In this document: positions 32,021-41,625 of the stretch, piece by piece
How the letters are laid out: each line of letters opens with the position of its first letter
Position numbering within the stretch: position 1 is the first letter of the stretch
NCBI RefSeq assembly: GCF_000519305.1
Contig: NZ_JAFG01000015.1
Location: 183 to 64,182, forward strand
Origin: Mesorhizobium ciceri WSM4083
Lineage (GTDB): Bacteria > Pseudomonadota > Alphaproteobacteria > Rhizobiales > Rhizobiaceae
Direction of reading: 5' to 3'
Length of the DNA stretch: 64,000 nt
The notes under the pieces: model-generated
Database searches by the model: none
Seen by the model: only the letters and a program-made list of their open reading frames with translations
Told to the model about the DNA's origin: nothing
Translations under genes and position numbers: made by a program

Positions 32021-34984
32021 TCAAAGCCGGCCAAGCGCCTTCAATTCATGCAGCACCGCCGCATCCCTGGCCGAAACATCCGGGAATTCCGGATCCTGGC
32101 CGACATCGGCGGTGTAGCGCCAGGAGCGTGCGCATTTCACCAGGCCGCGATCCCAGGCCTTTTCGACCACCACGGCAACGCCCTTGACGTCGTCAAGCGT
32201 GAAGGCACCCGCGGGTGCTTGCCCATGAGCGATGACCAGATCGCTGGTGATCGCCATCTCGGCCATGTCGACATCTGAAATCGCCGCTTCGAGCGCGGCG
32301 TCGTTGATGGTGACGACCGGCACCGCTTCCAGCGATGATCCGATCACCTTCTGGGCGCGCGCGATCTCCAGCGCGCCGGTGACGACGCGCCGCACCTGCC
32401 GCACCTGGCGCCACTTTTCCGCCAGCGCCTCGTTCTTCCAGTCCGCCGGGATTTGAGGGAACTGGTCGAGATGCACCGAGACAGCGTCGGGATGACGATC
32501 GAGCCAGGCCTCCTCCATGGTGAAAGGCAGCATCGGCGCCAGCCATTTCACCAGGCAATCGAAGAGATGGCGCACCACCTGCACCGAAGCCTTGCGCTTC
32601 AGGCTCGACGGCGCGTCGCAGTAGAGCGCGTCCTTGCGGATGTCGAAATAGAACGCCGACAGCTCGACCACCATGAAATCGAGCAGCATGCGGGTGATGC
32701 GCTTGAACTCGAAGGCGTCGTAGCCCGAGCGCACGATTTCATCGAGCTCGGATAGCCGGTGCAGCATCAGCCGCTCCAGCTCCGGCATCTTCTCCAGCGG
32801 CACCTCTTCGCCATCGTCATGGGCGAGCGTGCCCAGCATCCAGCGGATGGTGTTGCGCAGCTTGCGGTAGGCGTCGATGTTGGTCTGCAGCACGTTCTTG
32901 CCGAGCCGCTGGTCCTCCCAGTAGTCGGTCGTCACCACCCACAGACGCAGGATATCGGCGCCCGACTGCTTGATGACGTCCTGCGGCACCACGGTGTTGC
33001 CCAGCGACTTCGACATCTTGCGGCCATCCTCGTCCATGGTGAAACCATGGGTGACGACGGTGTCGTAAGGCGCCCTGCCCCTGGTGCCGCAGCTCTCCAG
33101 CAGCGACGAATGGAACCAGCCGCGATGCTGGTCGGAACCTTCGAGATAGACGTCGGCCGGCCATTTCAGATCAGGACGATCCTCCAGCGTGAAGGCGTGC
33201 GTCGAGCCCGAATCGAACCAGACGTCGAGGATGTCCATCACCTGCTTCCATTTGGAGGCGTCGTGATTGCCAAGGAAACGTTCCTTGGCATCAGCCGCGA
33301 ACCAGGCGTCGGCGCCCTCCTGCTCGAAGGCATCCATGATGCGCTGGTTGACCGCTTCGTCCTTCAACACATTGCCGTCGGCATCGGCGAAGACAGCGAT
33401 CGGCACGCCCCAGGCGCGCTGGCGCGACAGCACCCAGTCCGGGCGCTCCTCGATCATGGCGCGGATGCGGTTCTGGCCGGCGGCGGGCACGAAGCGGGTG
33501 TCGTCGATGGCCTTCAGCGCCCGGCTGCGCAGTGTCGAGCCATCGCCGAGGTCCTTGTCCATATAGACGAACCATTGCGGCGTGTTGCGGAAGATGATCG
33601 GTTTCTTGGACCGCCAGGAGTGAGGATAGCTGTGCTTCAGCCGGCCACGCGCGAACAGCGCGTTGCGCTTGATCAGCTCGTCGATGACGGCCTGGTTGGC
33701 GTTGCCCTTCTTGCCGTTGTCGTCGATGACGCGTGCCGGTCCACCCTCCCGGTCAGGGCCGAAACCCGGCGCGTCCTTGGTGAAGAAGCCGCCATCGTCG
33801 ACGGTGAACGGGATGGCGGGATCGATGCCACGTGCGCGCAGATCCGCCGCCGCATCCATCCAGGCGTCAAAGTCCTCGCGGCCGTGGCCGGGCGCGGTGT
33901 GGACGAAGCCGGTGCCGGCATCGTCGGTGACATGGTCGCCGGCGAGCATCGGAACGGCAAAGTCGTAGCCGCCGCAAAAATCCTTGAGCGGATGCGAAAG
34001 CGTAAGGCTTCCAAGCTCTTGCGCCGAAACACTGCGGAGACGATTCAAGGTGACCTTGGCTTTGGCCGAGGAATCTTCGGCCAGCGCATCGGCAAAGATC
34101 AGTTTTTCACCCGGCTGCGGGCCGAATGCGTTCTCGGCTGCCGTGACCTCATAGAGGCCATAGTTGATGCGCGGCGAATAGTTGACGGCGCGGTTGCCGG
34201 GGATCGTCCACGGCGTCGTCGTCCAGATGACGACATGAGCCTGCAGCAGATCGAGCGCGCCCTCGGTCAGCTTGGTCTGGCCATCGTCGATGGGGCGAAC
34301 CAGGCTGGCAACCGGGAACTTCGCCCAGATCGTGTCGCTCTCATAGTCGTGGTACTCGATCTCGGCCTCGGCCAGCGCCGTGCGCTCGACGACGCTCCAC
34401 ATCACCGGCTTGGAGCCGCGATAGAGCTGGCCCGACATGGCGAACTTCAACAGCTCGCCGGCGATGCGCGACTCGGCATGGAAGGCCATCGTCGTATAGG
34501 GATTCTCGAAGTCGCCGATGACGCCGAGGCGCTGGAACTCAGCGCCCTGCACCGTGATCCAACCCGCGGCGAACTCACGGCATTCCTTGCGGAATTCGTT
34601 GACCGGCACCTCGTCCTTGTTCTTGCCCTTGGCGCGGTACTGCTCCTCGATCTTCCATTCGATCGGCAGGCCGTGGCAGTCCCAGCCGGGCACATAGTTC
34701 GAGTCGTAGCCGCGCATCTGGAACGAGCGGGTGATGACGTCCTTGAGGATCTTGTTCAGCGCATGGCCGATATGGATGTTGCCGTTGGCGTAGGGCGGAC
34801 CGTCATGCAGCACGTATTTCGTGCGGCCGGCAGCGCTCTCGCGCAGCTTGCGGTAGAGATCCATGTCCTGCCAGCGCTTGACCAGCAGCGGCTCCTTCTC
34901 CGGCAAGCCGGCGCGCATCGGGAAATCCGTCTGCGGCAGGTAAAGCGTCTTGGAATAATCGATCGTTTCAGTTGTATCGGTCAT
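32021..34984 (-). CDS. ileS: Isoleucyl-tRNA synthetase
   Basis: A full-length 987-residue class I synthetase. The HIGH motif is in PPYANGNIHIGHALNK at about residue 60 and KMSKS in GRKMSKSLGNTVVP at about 660; the editing domain segment IWTTTPWTIPGNRAV is present. The C-terminal zinc-finger region seen in E. coli IleS is degenerate here: KCARSWRYTADVG retains one Cys and the later Cys pair is missing, which I believe is common in alphaproteobacteria. No T-box or other leader is evident upstream. Confidence 0.97.
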   Translation of the reverse strand: MTDTTETIDYSKTLYLPQTDFPMRAGLPEKEPLLVKRWQDMDLYRKLRESAAGRTKYVLHDGPPYANGNIHIGHALNKILKDVITRSFQMRGYDSNYVPGWDCHGLPIEWKIEEQYRAKGKNKDEVPVNEFRKECREFAAGWITVQGAEFQRLGVIGDFENPYTTMAFHAESRIAGELLKFAMSGQLYRGSKPVMWSVVERTALAEAEIEYHDYESDTIWAKFPVASLVRPIDDGQTKLTEGALDLLQAHVVIWTTTPWTIPGNRAVNYSPRINYGLYEVTAAENAFGPQPGEKLIFADALAEDSSAKAKVTLNRLRSVSAQELGSLTLSHPLKDFCGGYDFAVPMLAGDHVTDDAGTGFVHTAPGHGREDFDAWMDAAADLRARGIDPAIPFTVDDGGFFTKDAPGFGPDREGGPARVIDDNGKKGNANQAVIDELIKRNALFARGRLKHSYPHSWRSKKPIIFRNTPQWFVYMDKDLGDGSTLRSRALKAIDDTRFVPAAGQNRIRAMIEERPDWVLSRQRAWGVPIAVFADADGNVLKDEAVNQRIMDAFEQEGADAWFAADAKERFLGNHDASKWKQVMDILDVWFDSGSTHAFTLEDRPDLKWPADVYLEGSDQHRGWFHSSLLESCGTRGRAPYDTVVTHGFTMDEDGRKMSKSLGNTVVPQDVIKQSGADILRLWVVTTDYWEDQRLGKNVLQTNIDAYRKLRNTIRWMLGTLAHDDGEEVPLEKMPELERLMLHRLSELDEIVRSGYDAFEFKRITRMLLDFMVVELSAFYFDIRKDALYCDAPSSLKRKASVQVVRHLFDCLVKWLAPMLPFTMEEAWLDRHPDAVSVHLDQFPQIPADWKNEALAEKWRQVRQVRRVVTGALEIARAQKVIGSSLEAVPVVTINDAALEAAISDVDMAEMAITSDLVIAHGQAPAGAFTLDDVKGVAVVVEKAWDRGLVKCARSWRYTADVGQDPEFPDVSARDAAVLHELKALGRL

Positions 34985-35217
34985 TGGTCTGCCATTTGCA
35001 TTGCCCGGCGGGCGTACAAGCTCGGGCGTGAACTATCATGTTATGGAAAAAGCGCGAGGAGGCGCGCAGAAACTCCCGGCGGCTCCGGCGGCGCTCAGGC
35101 CACCCGGAACACCGGGCCTGTAATTCGTATCGCGATCGCGAAAAGGCGCGAAAAGCTGGTCATGGCTAGGCTTTTAGCCGAAGCCACGGCAGGAATAAAG
35201 CGTCTCGTTCGATTCAC

Positions 35218-36024
35218 CTACATCGTGAAATCGAAGCGGTAGGTGGTCGACACGCCGACCGTGAACTGGTTGCGGTCGCCGCGCTCCTTGACCAGGCTGG
35301 AATCGGCCGCCGGTCCCATCAGGCGCGAATATTCGCCAAACAGGCTGGCGGTCATCGGCTCGGTCACCTTCCAGGTTATGGCGCCGCCGAGGCCGGTCGA
35401 TTTCAGCCCACCACCGGGATGGTATTCGCTCAAGCCCGACGCCACCGCTTCCTGCGCGTTGACGCCATAATAGGCGTCGAAATAATTGCCTGAGGCGAAG
35501 GAAACACGCGGGCCGCCCGAAATCCTGACGGTCGGCGTCACGTCGTAAAAGGCATCGGCGGCGATGTCGGCGACAAAGCCGTTGTGAGCGCGAATGCCGT
35601 GGCGCAACTCGGCGCGGGCGCGCAGCCAGTCGGTCGGATAGAATTCGAAGAAGCCGCCGACTTCCCCGCCCCAGCGCACCGGATCGAGGCCCTTCAGCTC
35701 ATCGGCGTTGTCATCGTCGCGGGAAAACAGGAACTTGCCGGTCAGGCCGGCGCGGACACCGCCATCGTCGACCAGCGCCAGCGAGATGTTGTCGTTGCGC
35801 GAGACAAAGCGGGCCGCCGGTCCGGCCTTGCCCAGCGAAATGATCGGCGAAGCGCTGAGCAGGTACTTCTTGCCGCCCTCGAAATTCGGCGCCACCATGC
35901 CGGTGGCGCCAACGGTCAGATACCAGTCGCCGGACAGCCAGCTGCCCTCGCCCGCATGGGCAGTGCCCGCTCCGCCCAGCACCGCAGCGGCCAACACCAG
36001 AGAGATTCTTCCGACCGGACTCAT
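35218..36024 (-). CDS. MipA/OmpV-family outer-membrane protein
   Basis: A 268-residue beta-barrel protein. Signal peptide (LVLAAAVLGGAGTAHA) and mature start GEGSWLSGDWYLTVGATGMVAPNFEGGKKY are typical of MipA/OmpV, followed by alternating amphipathic strands and a C-terminal aromatic residue pattern (TYRFDF). The family includes a murein-hydrolase scaffold and outer-membrane proteins involved in stress or antigenicity. The ATG at 36024 has a GGAG site. It is transcribed in the same direction as ileS but with a 233-bp gap. Confidence 0.9.
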   Translation of the reverse strand: MSPVGRISLVLAAAVLGGAGTAHAGEGSWLSGDWYLTVGATGMVAPNFEGGKKYLLSASPIISLGKAGPAARFVSRNDNISLALVDDGGVRAGLTGKFLFSRDDDNADELKGLDPVRWGGEVGGFFEFYPTDWLRARAELRHGIRAHNGFVADIAADAFYDVTPTVRISGGPRVSFASGNYFDAYYGVNAQEAVASGLSEYHPGGGLKSTGLGGAITWKVTEPMTASLFGEYSRLMGPAADSSLVKERGDRNQFTVGVSTTYRFDFTM

Positions 36025-36218
36025 GGCCACTCCATTAACACGACACACACGATTACCGATGACAGCTTTGACGGCCGTTTGGTAAAATTTGATTTAAACC
36101 CGAGACATACGCTCGCGCTTTGCAGCGGTCCCGCTGCCAGTCATCGACTGGACGTTGGCACGCGCCCGGATTACCTTCCATTCGCAGTATTCCGCAGCCC
36201 TCGATGGAGACCGCGACA

Positions 36219-36773
36219 ATGACCCTGCATGGCGACGCCTTGAAAATCGCGCTCGAACAGACACGGACAAAATGGGGATGGTTTGTCGCGCTCGGTGTGC
36301 TGCTGCTCATTTTCGGCGGCATTGCCTTCGCCAATCTGTTCGTCGCCACAGTGGCTTCCGTCTACGTCGTGGGATGGCTGATGCTGATGGCGGGCATAAT
36401 CGAGATCGTGCACGCGTTCGGCGTCAAGACCTGGAGCCGCTTCTTCTATTGGCTGCTCAGCGGACTGCTTTACGCCGTTGCCGGCTTCTTCGCTTTCGGC
36501 AATCCGTTGCTGGCCTCGGCGGTGCTGACATTCCTGCTGGCGATCGCGCTGGTCGCGTCAGGGGTGCTCAGGGCCTGGGTCGGCTACAGCCATCGGCCGG
36601 AACGCGGCTGGGGCTGGATCGTCGCTGCCGGTGCCATCAGCGCGCTTGCAGGCCTGATCATCGCGATGGGCTGGCCGGTCAACAGCCTGTGGGTGCTCGG
36701 GCTGTTCCTGGCGATCGACCTGATCTTCCAGGGCTGGACCTTCATCGCCGTCGGCCTGGCATTGAAGAAGTAG
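36219..36773 (+). CDS. HdeD/DUF308-family membrane protein
   Basis: A 184-residue inner-membrane protein with six hydrophobic helices (for example WGWFVALGVLLLIFGGIAFAN at the start). The pattern matches HdeD, an acid-resistance-linked protein in E. coli, and the DUF308 family. I chose the ATG at 36219 because a GGAG lies nine bases upstream; an ATG at 36204 is possible. Its precise role is unknown. Convergent with ribF. Confidence 0.85.
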   Translation: MTLHGDALKIALEQTRTKWGWFVALGVLLLIFGGIAFANLFVATVASVYVVGWLMLMAGIIEIVHAFGVKTWSRFFYWLLSGLLYAVAGFFAFGNPLLASAVLTFLLAIALVASGVLRAWVGYSHRPERGWGWIVAAGAISALAGLIIAMGWPVNSLWVLGLFLAIDLIFQGWTFIAVGLALKK

Positions 36774-36790
36774 CCGGCATCACGCCTGGC

Positions 36791-37771
36791 TCAAAAAGCC
36801 ATGGCCGCGTCGAGCTCGGAGAGCGGCCTGACGCCGGCGAGCAGCGCGCGTGCCTCGGCTTCATCGCGTTTCATCTGCGCGACCAGCGCGTCGAGCCCAT
36901 CGAACTTCACCTCCGGGCGCAGGAAACCGAAGAAGGAAACCTGACAGACCTCGCCATAGAGGTCTTCGGAGAAGTCGAAGACGAAGGTTTCCAGCAGCGG
37001 CGTGCCATTGTCATTGACGGTCGGGCGACGGCCGAAGCTGGCGACGCCGTCGTGAAGCGTGCCGTCGGCGCGGCGGAAGCGGACGGCATAGATGCCCTCC
37101 TTGAGTGCGGCTTCAGCCGACAGCCTCATATTCGCGGTTGGAAAGCCAAGGGTGCGGCCAAGCTGCTGTCCGCCGACCACTTCGCTTTCGACGGTGAAGC
37201 GGTAGCCGAGCAGACCGGCGGCTTCGGCCACTTCGCCCTCGCCCAGCAATCCGCGGATGCGGCTGGACGACACCACCTCGGCGCCCTCGTCCCGGAAGGC
37301 GTCGACGAGCGTGACGCCGAAGCCGTGACGCTCGCCTGCCGCCATCAGGTAGGCCGGGCCGCCTTGACGATCCTTGCCGAAGTGGAAATCGAACCCGGTC
37401 ACGGCGTGGGTAATGCCAAGGTTCGTTTCCAGCACATCCGTCACGAACGCTTCCGCCGACAGCGAGGCGAAGTCGCGCGTGAACGGCTGTTCGACCAGCG
37501 CGGCAAAGCCCAGCAGCGACAGGAGCCGCGCCTTCATCGGCGGCGGCGTCAGCACGAACAACGGGATATCAGGCCTGAAGATCTTGCGCGGATGCGGTTC
37601 GAATGTCAGCACCATGGCCGGTGCGCCGCGCCGTCCGGCCTCGGCGGAGGCGCGCTCGAGCACCGCCTGATGGCCGCGATGGACGCCATCGAAATTGCCG
37701 ATCGCCACCACGCCGCCGCGCAGGTCTGCGGGAAGCGGCGCGGTTGCCAGGATGCGCTGGAAGGCTGCCAT
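36791..37771 (-). CDS. ribF: Bifunctional riboflavin kinase/FAD synthetase
   Basis: A 326-residue RibF that makes FMN and then FAD. The N-terminal nucleotidyltransferase shows VAIGNFDGVHRGHQAV and TFEPHPRKIF and a later SSSRIRGLLGEGEV. The C-terminal kinase has RTLGFPTANM, GIYAVRFR, FDFSEDLYGE and VSFFGFLRPEVKF. The ATG at 37771 is given; a GTG at 37777 directly abuts the stop of the HAD gene. The close spacing supports an operon with the HAD hydrolase. Confidence 0.96.
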   Translation of the reverse strand: MAAFQRILATAPLPADLRGGVVAIGNFDGVHRGHQAVLERASAEAGRRGAPAMVLTFEPHPRKIFRPDIPLFVLTPPPMKARLLSLLGFAALVEQPFTRDFASLSAEAFVTDVLETNLGITHAVTGFDFHFGKDRQGGPAYLMAAGERHGFGVTLVDAFRDEGAEVVSSSRIRGLLGEGEVAEAAGLLGYRFTVESEVVGGQQLGRTLGFPTANMRLSAEAALKEGIYAVRFRRADGTLHDGVASFGRRPTVNDNGTPLLETFVFDFSEDLYGEVCQVSFFGFLRPEVKFDGLDALVAQMKRDEAEARALLAGVRPLSELDAAMAF

Positions 37772-37777
37772 CGTCAC

Positions 37778-38638
37778 CTACCGAAGTCTGGGAATGACGG
37801 CCACCGGACCATAGCCATGCTTTTCCAGGAACGCCGCCAATCTTGCCGGGTCCGGTTGCAGGGCATCGCCATAGTCGCGGGCATGGATACCGCCGGAGAC
37901 ATAAAGAACATCGAAGCCATTGTCGGCGGCGCCCTTCACATCGGTCATCATGCCATCGCCGATGGCCAGCACCTGGCCGCGCTCGACCGGCCGGCCAAGA
38001 ATCTCGGCGACCTCCTTCATCGCGAGATTGTAGATCGGCGCGTATGGTTTTCCAGCGATCAATGTGCGGCCGCCGAGCTGGGCATAGTCACGCGCCAGCG
38101 CGCCGGCACACCAGATGATGCGTTCGCCGCGCTCGACCACGATGTCGGGATTTGCGCAGATGAAAGGCAGGTTCCGGGCGCGCAGCCGCCGCAGGAGCTC
38201 CGTGTAATCCTCGGGCTTCTCGACCTCGTCGTCGAACAGGCCGGTGCAGACGACGCCGGATGCTTCGAACTCCTCGACAAGCTCGATATCGAGACCTTCA
38301 TAGAGGGTGAGGTCCCGGTCGGCGCCGATATGGAAAATCCTGCGCGGCCCTTCGGCGATCAGATCCCGGGTCACGTCGCCTGAGGTAACCACCCGGTCGT
38401 AGGCTGACGGTGGAACACCGATCGCGTTCATCTGCGCCATGACATCGGCACTTCTGCGCGGCGAATTGGTGATCAGGACGACGGGGATTTTCGCCTCTCG
38501 AGCCCTTGCCAATGCGGAGGCCGCCATCGGGAAATGCGTCTCGCCATTATGGACCACGCCCCAGACGTCGCACAGGATTGCCGAATAGGCCTTCGACACG
38601 TCTTCGAGCGAGCCGATGATTTCAGGCGAATTCGCCAT
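37778..38638 (-). CDS. HAD-superfamily class IIA hydrolase (TIGR01459-like)
   Basis: A 286-residue HAD hydrolase. Motif I reads ILCDVWGVVHNG (Asp nucleophile and an unusual second residue Trp-containing DVWG in place of DxDG, typical for this subfamily), motif II LITNSPR, motif III with Lys in AGKPYAPIYN and motif IV AIGDGMMTDVKGA. It belongs to the NagD-like class IIA group and is usually next to ribF in Rhizobiales. The substrate is unknown; a nucleotide or flavin phosphate is plausible. AAGGAAA precedes the ATG. Confidence 0.9.
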   Translation of the reverse strand: MANSPEIIGSLEDVSKAYSAILCDVWGVVHNGETHFPMAASALARAREAKIPVVLITNSPRRSADVMAQMNAIGVPPSAYDRVVTSGDVTRDLIAEGPRRIFHIGADRDLTLYEGLDIELVEEFEASGVVCTGLFDDEVEKPEDYTELLRRLRARNLPFICANPDIVVERGERIIWCAGALARDYAQLGGRTLIAGKPYAPIYNLAMKEVAEILGRPVERGQVLAIGDGMMTDVKGAADNGFDVLYVSGGIHARDYGDALQPDPARLAAFLEKHGYGPVAVIPRLR

Positions 38639-38867
38639 GCCGTTTCCTTCAGTCGTGATCGTTGCGACGCCGCGACCGACGGTTCGCCGCAGCCGGTTCG
38701 GATTAGCCGAACCGCCCCGGCCTGTCACCAGCTTTCGCCAGGCACGATTGGTTAGCGGTTGGTGAAGCGCTGCCCCGGCAATAGAGCGATTTCCCAAACG
38801 CGGCCTTCAGCGTTTTGTGGAAAGCTGGCATCAATCGAGAATCCGCCGGCGGGGGCCGCTGCAAGAC

Positions 38868-40853
38868 ATGTATGGACTTTGGCGTCAGTTCTGCCGCGAC
38901 CAACGCGGCAACTATGCTCTTATGACCGTCGTCGCGATGGTTCCGCTCATGGGCGCCCTGGCGATAGCCGTCGATTTCACCGAGATGAGCCGCGAAAAAC
39001 AGGCGGTTTCGAATGCGCTCGATGCCGCAAACTTCGCCACGGCGCGCCGGCTGACGGAGGGTGCCACCGACGATCAGTTGAGAGCCTATGCGCTCGACTT
39101 CTTCAATGCCAACCTCAACAAGATCAACCCCGCCAACACGACGCTCACCGTCACCTTGCCTAGCAACACCACCGGAGGCGGCTTGCTCAAGATGAGCGCG
39201 CGGCTTGACTACAAACCCTACTTCTACCCGGTCTTCGGCCAGCTCGTCGGCAAATCCGAAACCGACGCCAACCAGAAGATCAGCTTCAATGTCACCTCGG
39301 AAGTGCGGCTGAAGAACACTCTTGAAGTCGCTCTGGCGCTCGACAATTCCGGGTCGATGACCAAGACCGGAACGGGCTCCGGGCAAACGCGCATCGACCT
39401 TCTCAAGACCGCGGCCAAACAGCTGGTCGACACGCTGGCCCAGCAGGCGGCGATGATCAAGCAGGTCGACAGGCCGGTGCAGTTCGGCCTCGTGCCGTTT
39501 GCCGCCTCGGTCAATGTCGGACCCGGCAATGGTAACGCGTCCTGGATGGATACCGAAGGCCTGTCACCGGTATCGAACGAGAATTTCGACTGGTCGACGC
39601 TGAACGCAGCCGACAAATATGCCCAGCAGACCAACGGCATCTGGTACAAGCGCGGCACCGGATGGGGTACCGACGAAGGCCAGATGCTGACCCGGTTTTC
39701 GCTCTACCGGGACATGAAGGTCGTCACCAACCATGAGCGTGTCACCAACAGCAAGCGCGTGGTTTGCGACGAATACAACTCGAACAACACCTGCAAACGA
39801 AGCCATGACGAATACGACTACATCGATTCCTATGGTCCATTCGCCAGTTGGCAGGGCTGCGTCGAGGCCAGGCCCTATCCCTATAATGTCAACGACGCGG
39901 CGCCGTCCGGCGGCTCGGCGAACACCGGCATAGGGGTTGGCGATCCGGCGACGATGTTCGTGCCGATGTTCGCCCCCGACGAACCCGGCAACCATTGGAG
40001 GCTCACCCAGGACCCCGATGAAGCAACGCCGACGGCCTACGGCGCCGTGAACAGCTGGTGGAATGACGACCCGACAAGCAGCACCGGCCAATCCCGGTTG
40101 CGCAACGTGGCCAAATATTTCCAGCCGCGGCCGATCAATGCGCCGGCGCTGGCCGCTGGCAACGGGCCAAACTACAGCTGCTCCACCAACCCGATCACGC
40201 CACTGACCGATGTCAGCGTTGCCACTGGGCTCACCGCGATCAAGGCCGCGATCGACCTGATGCAGCCCGATGGCGGCACCAATGTTCCCGAAGGCATGGC
40301 CTGGGGATGGCGGGTGGTTTCGAGCGGCGAGCCCTTCACGCAAGGCCGCCTGGAAACCGAGAGAGGCAACGACAAGGTTGTCATCGTGCTGACCGACGGC
40401 GCCAACACCTACTACACGCCTTCCTCGCTCGGCTATTCCGACCCCGCCGATTCGAAGTCGACCTATGCGTCCTTCGGCTATCTCAAACCCGGCTACAACG
40501 GCACGTCGGTGGGCCGCCTGTTCATGGGCACATCGAGCACCATTGGCCAATTCGATTATTCCAACGGCAACTATACCAACGCGCTCAACGAGCAGATGGC
40601 GACGCTTTGCAACAACGCCAAGGCAGCCAAAATCATGGTGATGACTGTGGCGCTCGATCTGTCGACGACCAAAATCGCCGACCAACAGGCGATCGAGGCG
40701 CTGAAATCCTGCTCGTCGAACTCGCGCTTCCGCAAGGATCCGACGGACGCGAGCAAGCCGGCAAAACTGTTCTGGAACGCCACCGGCGCCAGCTTGTCGA
40801 ACGATTTCAAGGAAATCGGCAACGAACTGTCGAACCTGCGCATCGTCGGCTGA
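38868..40853 (+). CDS. TadG-like pilus-assembly protein with von Willebrand A domain
   Basis: A 661-residue protein. The first 30 residues (FCRDQRGNYALMTVVAMVPLMGALAIAVDF in outline) form a TadE/TadG-type leader with a short cytoplasmic segment and one membrane helix. After a spacer, a von Willebrand type A domain begins at about residue 160 with the MIDAS motif DNSGSM and ends with VIVLTDGANTY. The large domain lies outside the membrane. TadG-type proteins are minor pseudopilins or adhesion factors of Flp pili. No other tad/cpa gene is nearby. The ATG at 38868 is preferred, but its ribosome site is weak. Confidence 0.88.
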   Translation: MYGLWRQFCRDQRGNYALMTVVAMVPLMGALAIAVDFTEMSREKQAVSNALDAANFATARRLTEGATDDQLRAYALDFFNANLNKINPANTTLTVTLPSNTTGGGLLKMSARLDYKPYFYPVFGQLVGKSETDANQKISFNVTSEVRLKNTLEVALALDNSGSMTKTGTGSGQTRIDLLKTAAKQLVDTLAQQAAMIKQVDRPVQFGLVPFAASVNVGPGNGNASWMDTEGLSPVSNENFDWSTLNAADKYAQQTNGIWYKRGTGWGTDEGQMLTRFSLYRDMKVVTNHERVTNSKRVVCDEYNSNNTCKRSHDEYDYIDSYGPFASWQGCVEARPYPYNVNDAAPSGGSANTGIGVGDPATMFVPMFAPDEPGNHWRLTQDPDEATPTAYGAVNSWWNDDPTSSTGQSRLRNVAKYFQPRPINAPALAAGNGPNYSCSTNPITPLTDVSVATGLTAIKAAIDLMQPDGGTNVPEGMAWGWRVVSSGEPFTQGRLETERGNDKVVIVLTDGANTYYTPSSLGYSDPADSKSTYASFGYLKPGYNGTSVGRLFMGTSSTIGQFDYSNGNYTNALNEQMATLCNNAKAAKIMVMTVALDLSTTKIADQQAIEALKSCSSNSRFRKDPTDASKPAKLFWNATGASLSNDFKEIGNELSNLRIVG

Positions 40854-40982
40854 TCCGTAGGCACCGGCTAAGCTGGAACAACGGCTGGCGCCGCCATGCA
40901 CTTGCGCGCGCCTGCCGGGACAGGCACATCTTGGCCGCCTGCCGGATCGCGCGTCCATTCGCGGCGCGCTGGGGAAGAACAG

Positions 40983-41615
40983 ATGCCCGAAACAGCCAAT
41001 CATCTCGCCTTCGCGCTGGTCTGCCTCGGCATGGTGCTGACGCCTGGCCCCAACATGATCTATTTGATCTCGCGTTCCCTGTCGCAGGGGCCGAAGGCGG
41101 GGCTCATTTCGCTTGGCGGCGTGGCACTCGGCTTTGTCTTCTATGTGCTGGCGGCGGCATTCGGCATCACCGCGCTGCTGCTCGCCGTGCCCTACGCCTA
41201 TGACGCGCTGCGCTTTGCCGGCGTGCTCTATCTGCTGTGGCTGGCCTGGCAGGCGGTGAAGCCGGGCGGACGCTCGCCGTTCGAAGTGCGCGAATTGCCG
41301 AGGGACCGGCCGCGCAAGCTGTTCGCCATGGGCCTGATGACCAATCTGCTCAATCCGAAGGTGGCCGTGCTCTATCTGTCGCTGTTGCCGCAGTTCATCA
41401 GCCCCGGCAAAGGCCACGTCCTGTCGCAGCTTCTGGTGCTCGGCGCGACGCAGATCTCGATCAGCCTCAGCGTCAATGCCGTCATCGCGGTGACGGCCGG
41501 CTCGATCGCCAGCTTTCTCGCCGGACGGCCCTTGTGGCTGGTCATCCAGCGCTGGATGATGGGCACCGTGCTGGCGGCCCTCGCACTGAAGATGGCGACA
41601 GACGCGCAGCGCTGA
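40983..41615 (+). CDS. LysE/RhtB-family amino-acid exporter
   Basis: A 210-residue inner-membrane protein with six hydrophobic segments. The family signature is GMVLTPGPNMIYLISRSLSQG near the start and GLMTNLLNPKVAVLYLSLLPQF in the middle. It is an exporter of amino acids or homoserine-lactone-type compounds; the substrate is unknown. A good GAAGA-type ribosome site precedes the ATG. Convergent with the DUF2189 gene. Confidence 0.92.
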   Translation: MPETANHLAFALVCLGMVLTPGPNMIYLISRSLSQGPKAGLISLGGVALGFVFYVLAAAFGITALLLAVPYAYDALRFAGVLYLLWLAWQAVKPGGRSPFEVRELPRDRPRKLFAMGLMTNLLNPKVAVLYLSLLPQFISPGKGHVLSQLLVLGATQISISLSVNAVIAVTAGSIASFLAGRPLWLVIQRWMMGTVLAALALKMATDAQR

Positions 41616-41625
41616 GGGTGCTGAT

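Noticed and set aside
34985..35217. T-box or other amino-acid-responsive leader before ileS
   Set aside because: No T-box sequence or clear terminator/antiterminator pair is visible in the gap.
32759..35242. 827-residue open frame antisense to ileS
   Set aside because: High-GC codon-position shadow of ileS; composition is His/Asp/Arg-rich without any recognisable motif.
36155..38383. 742-residue open frame over the HdeD, ribF and HAD genes
   Set aside because: It runs across three well-supported genes on the other strand or frame and has no domain.
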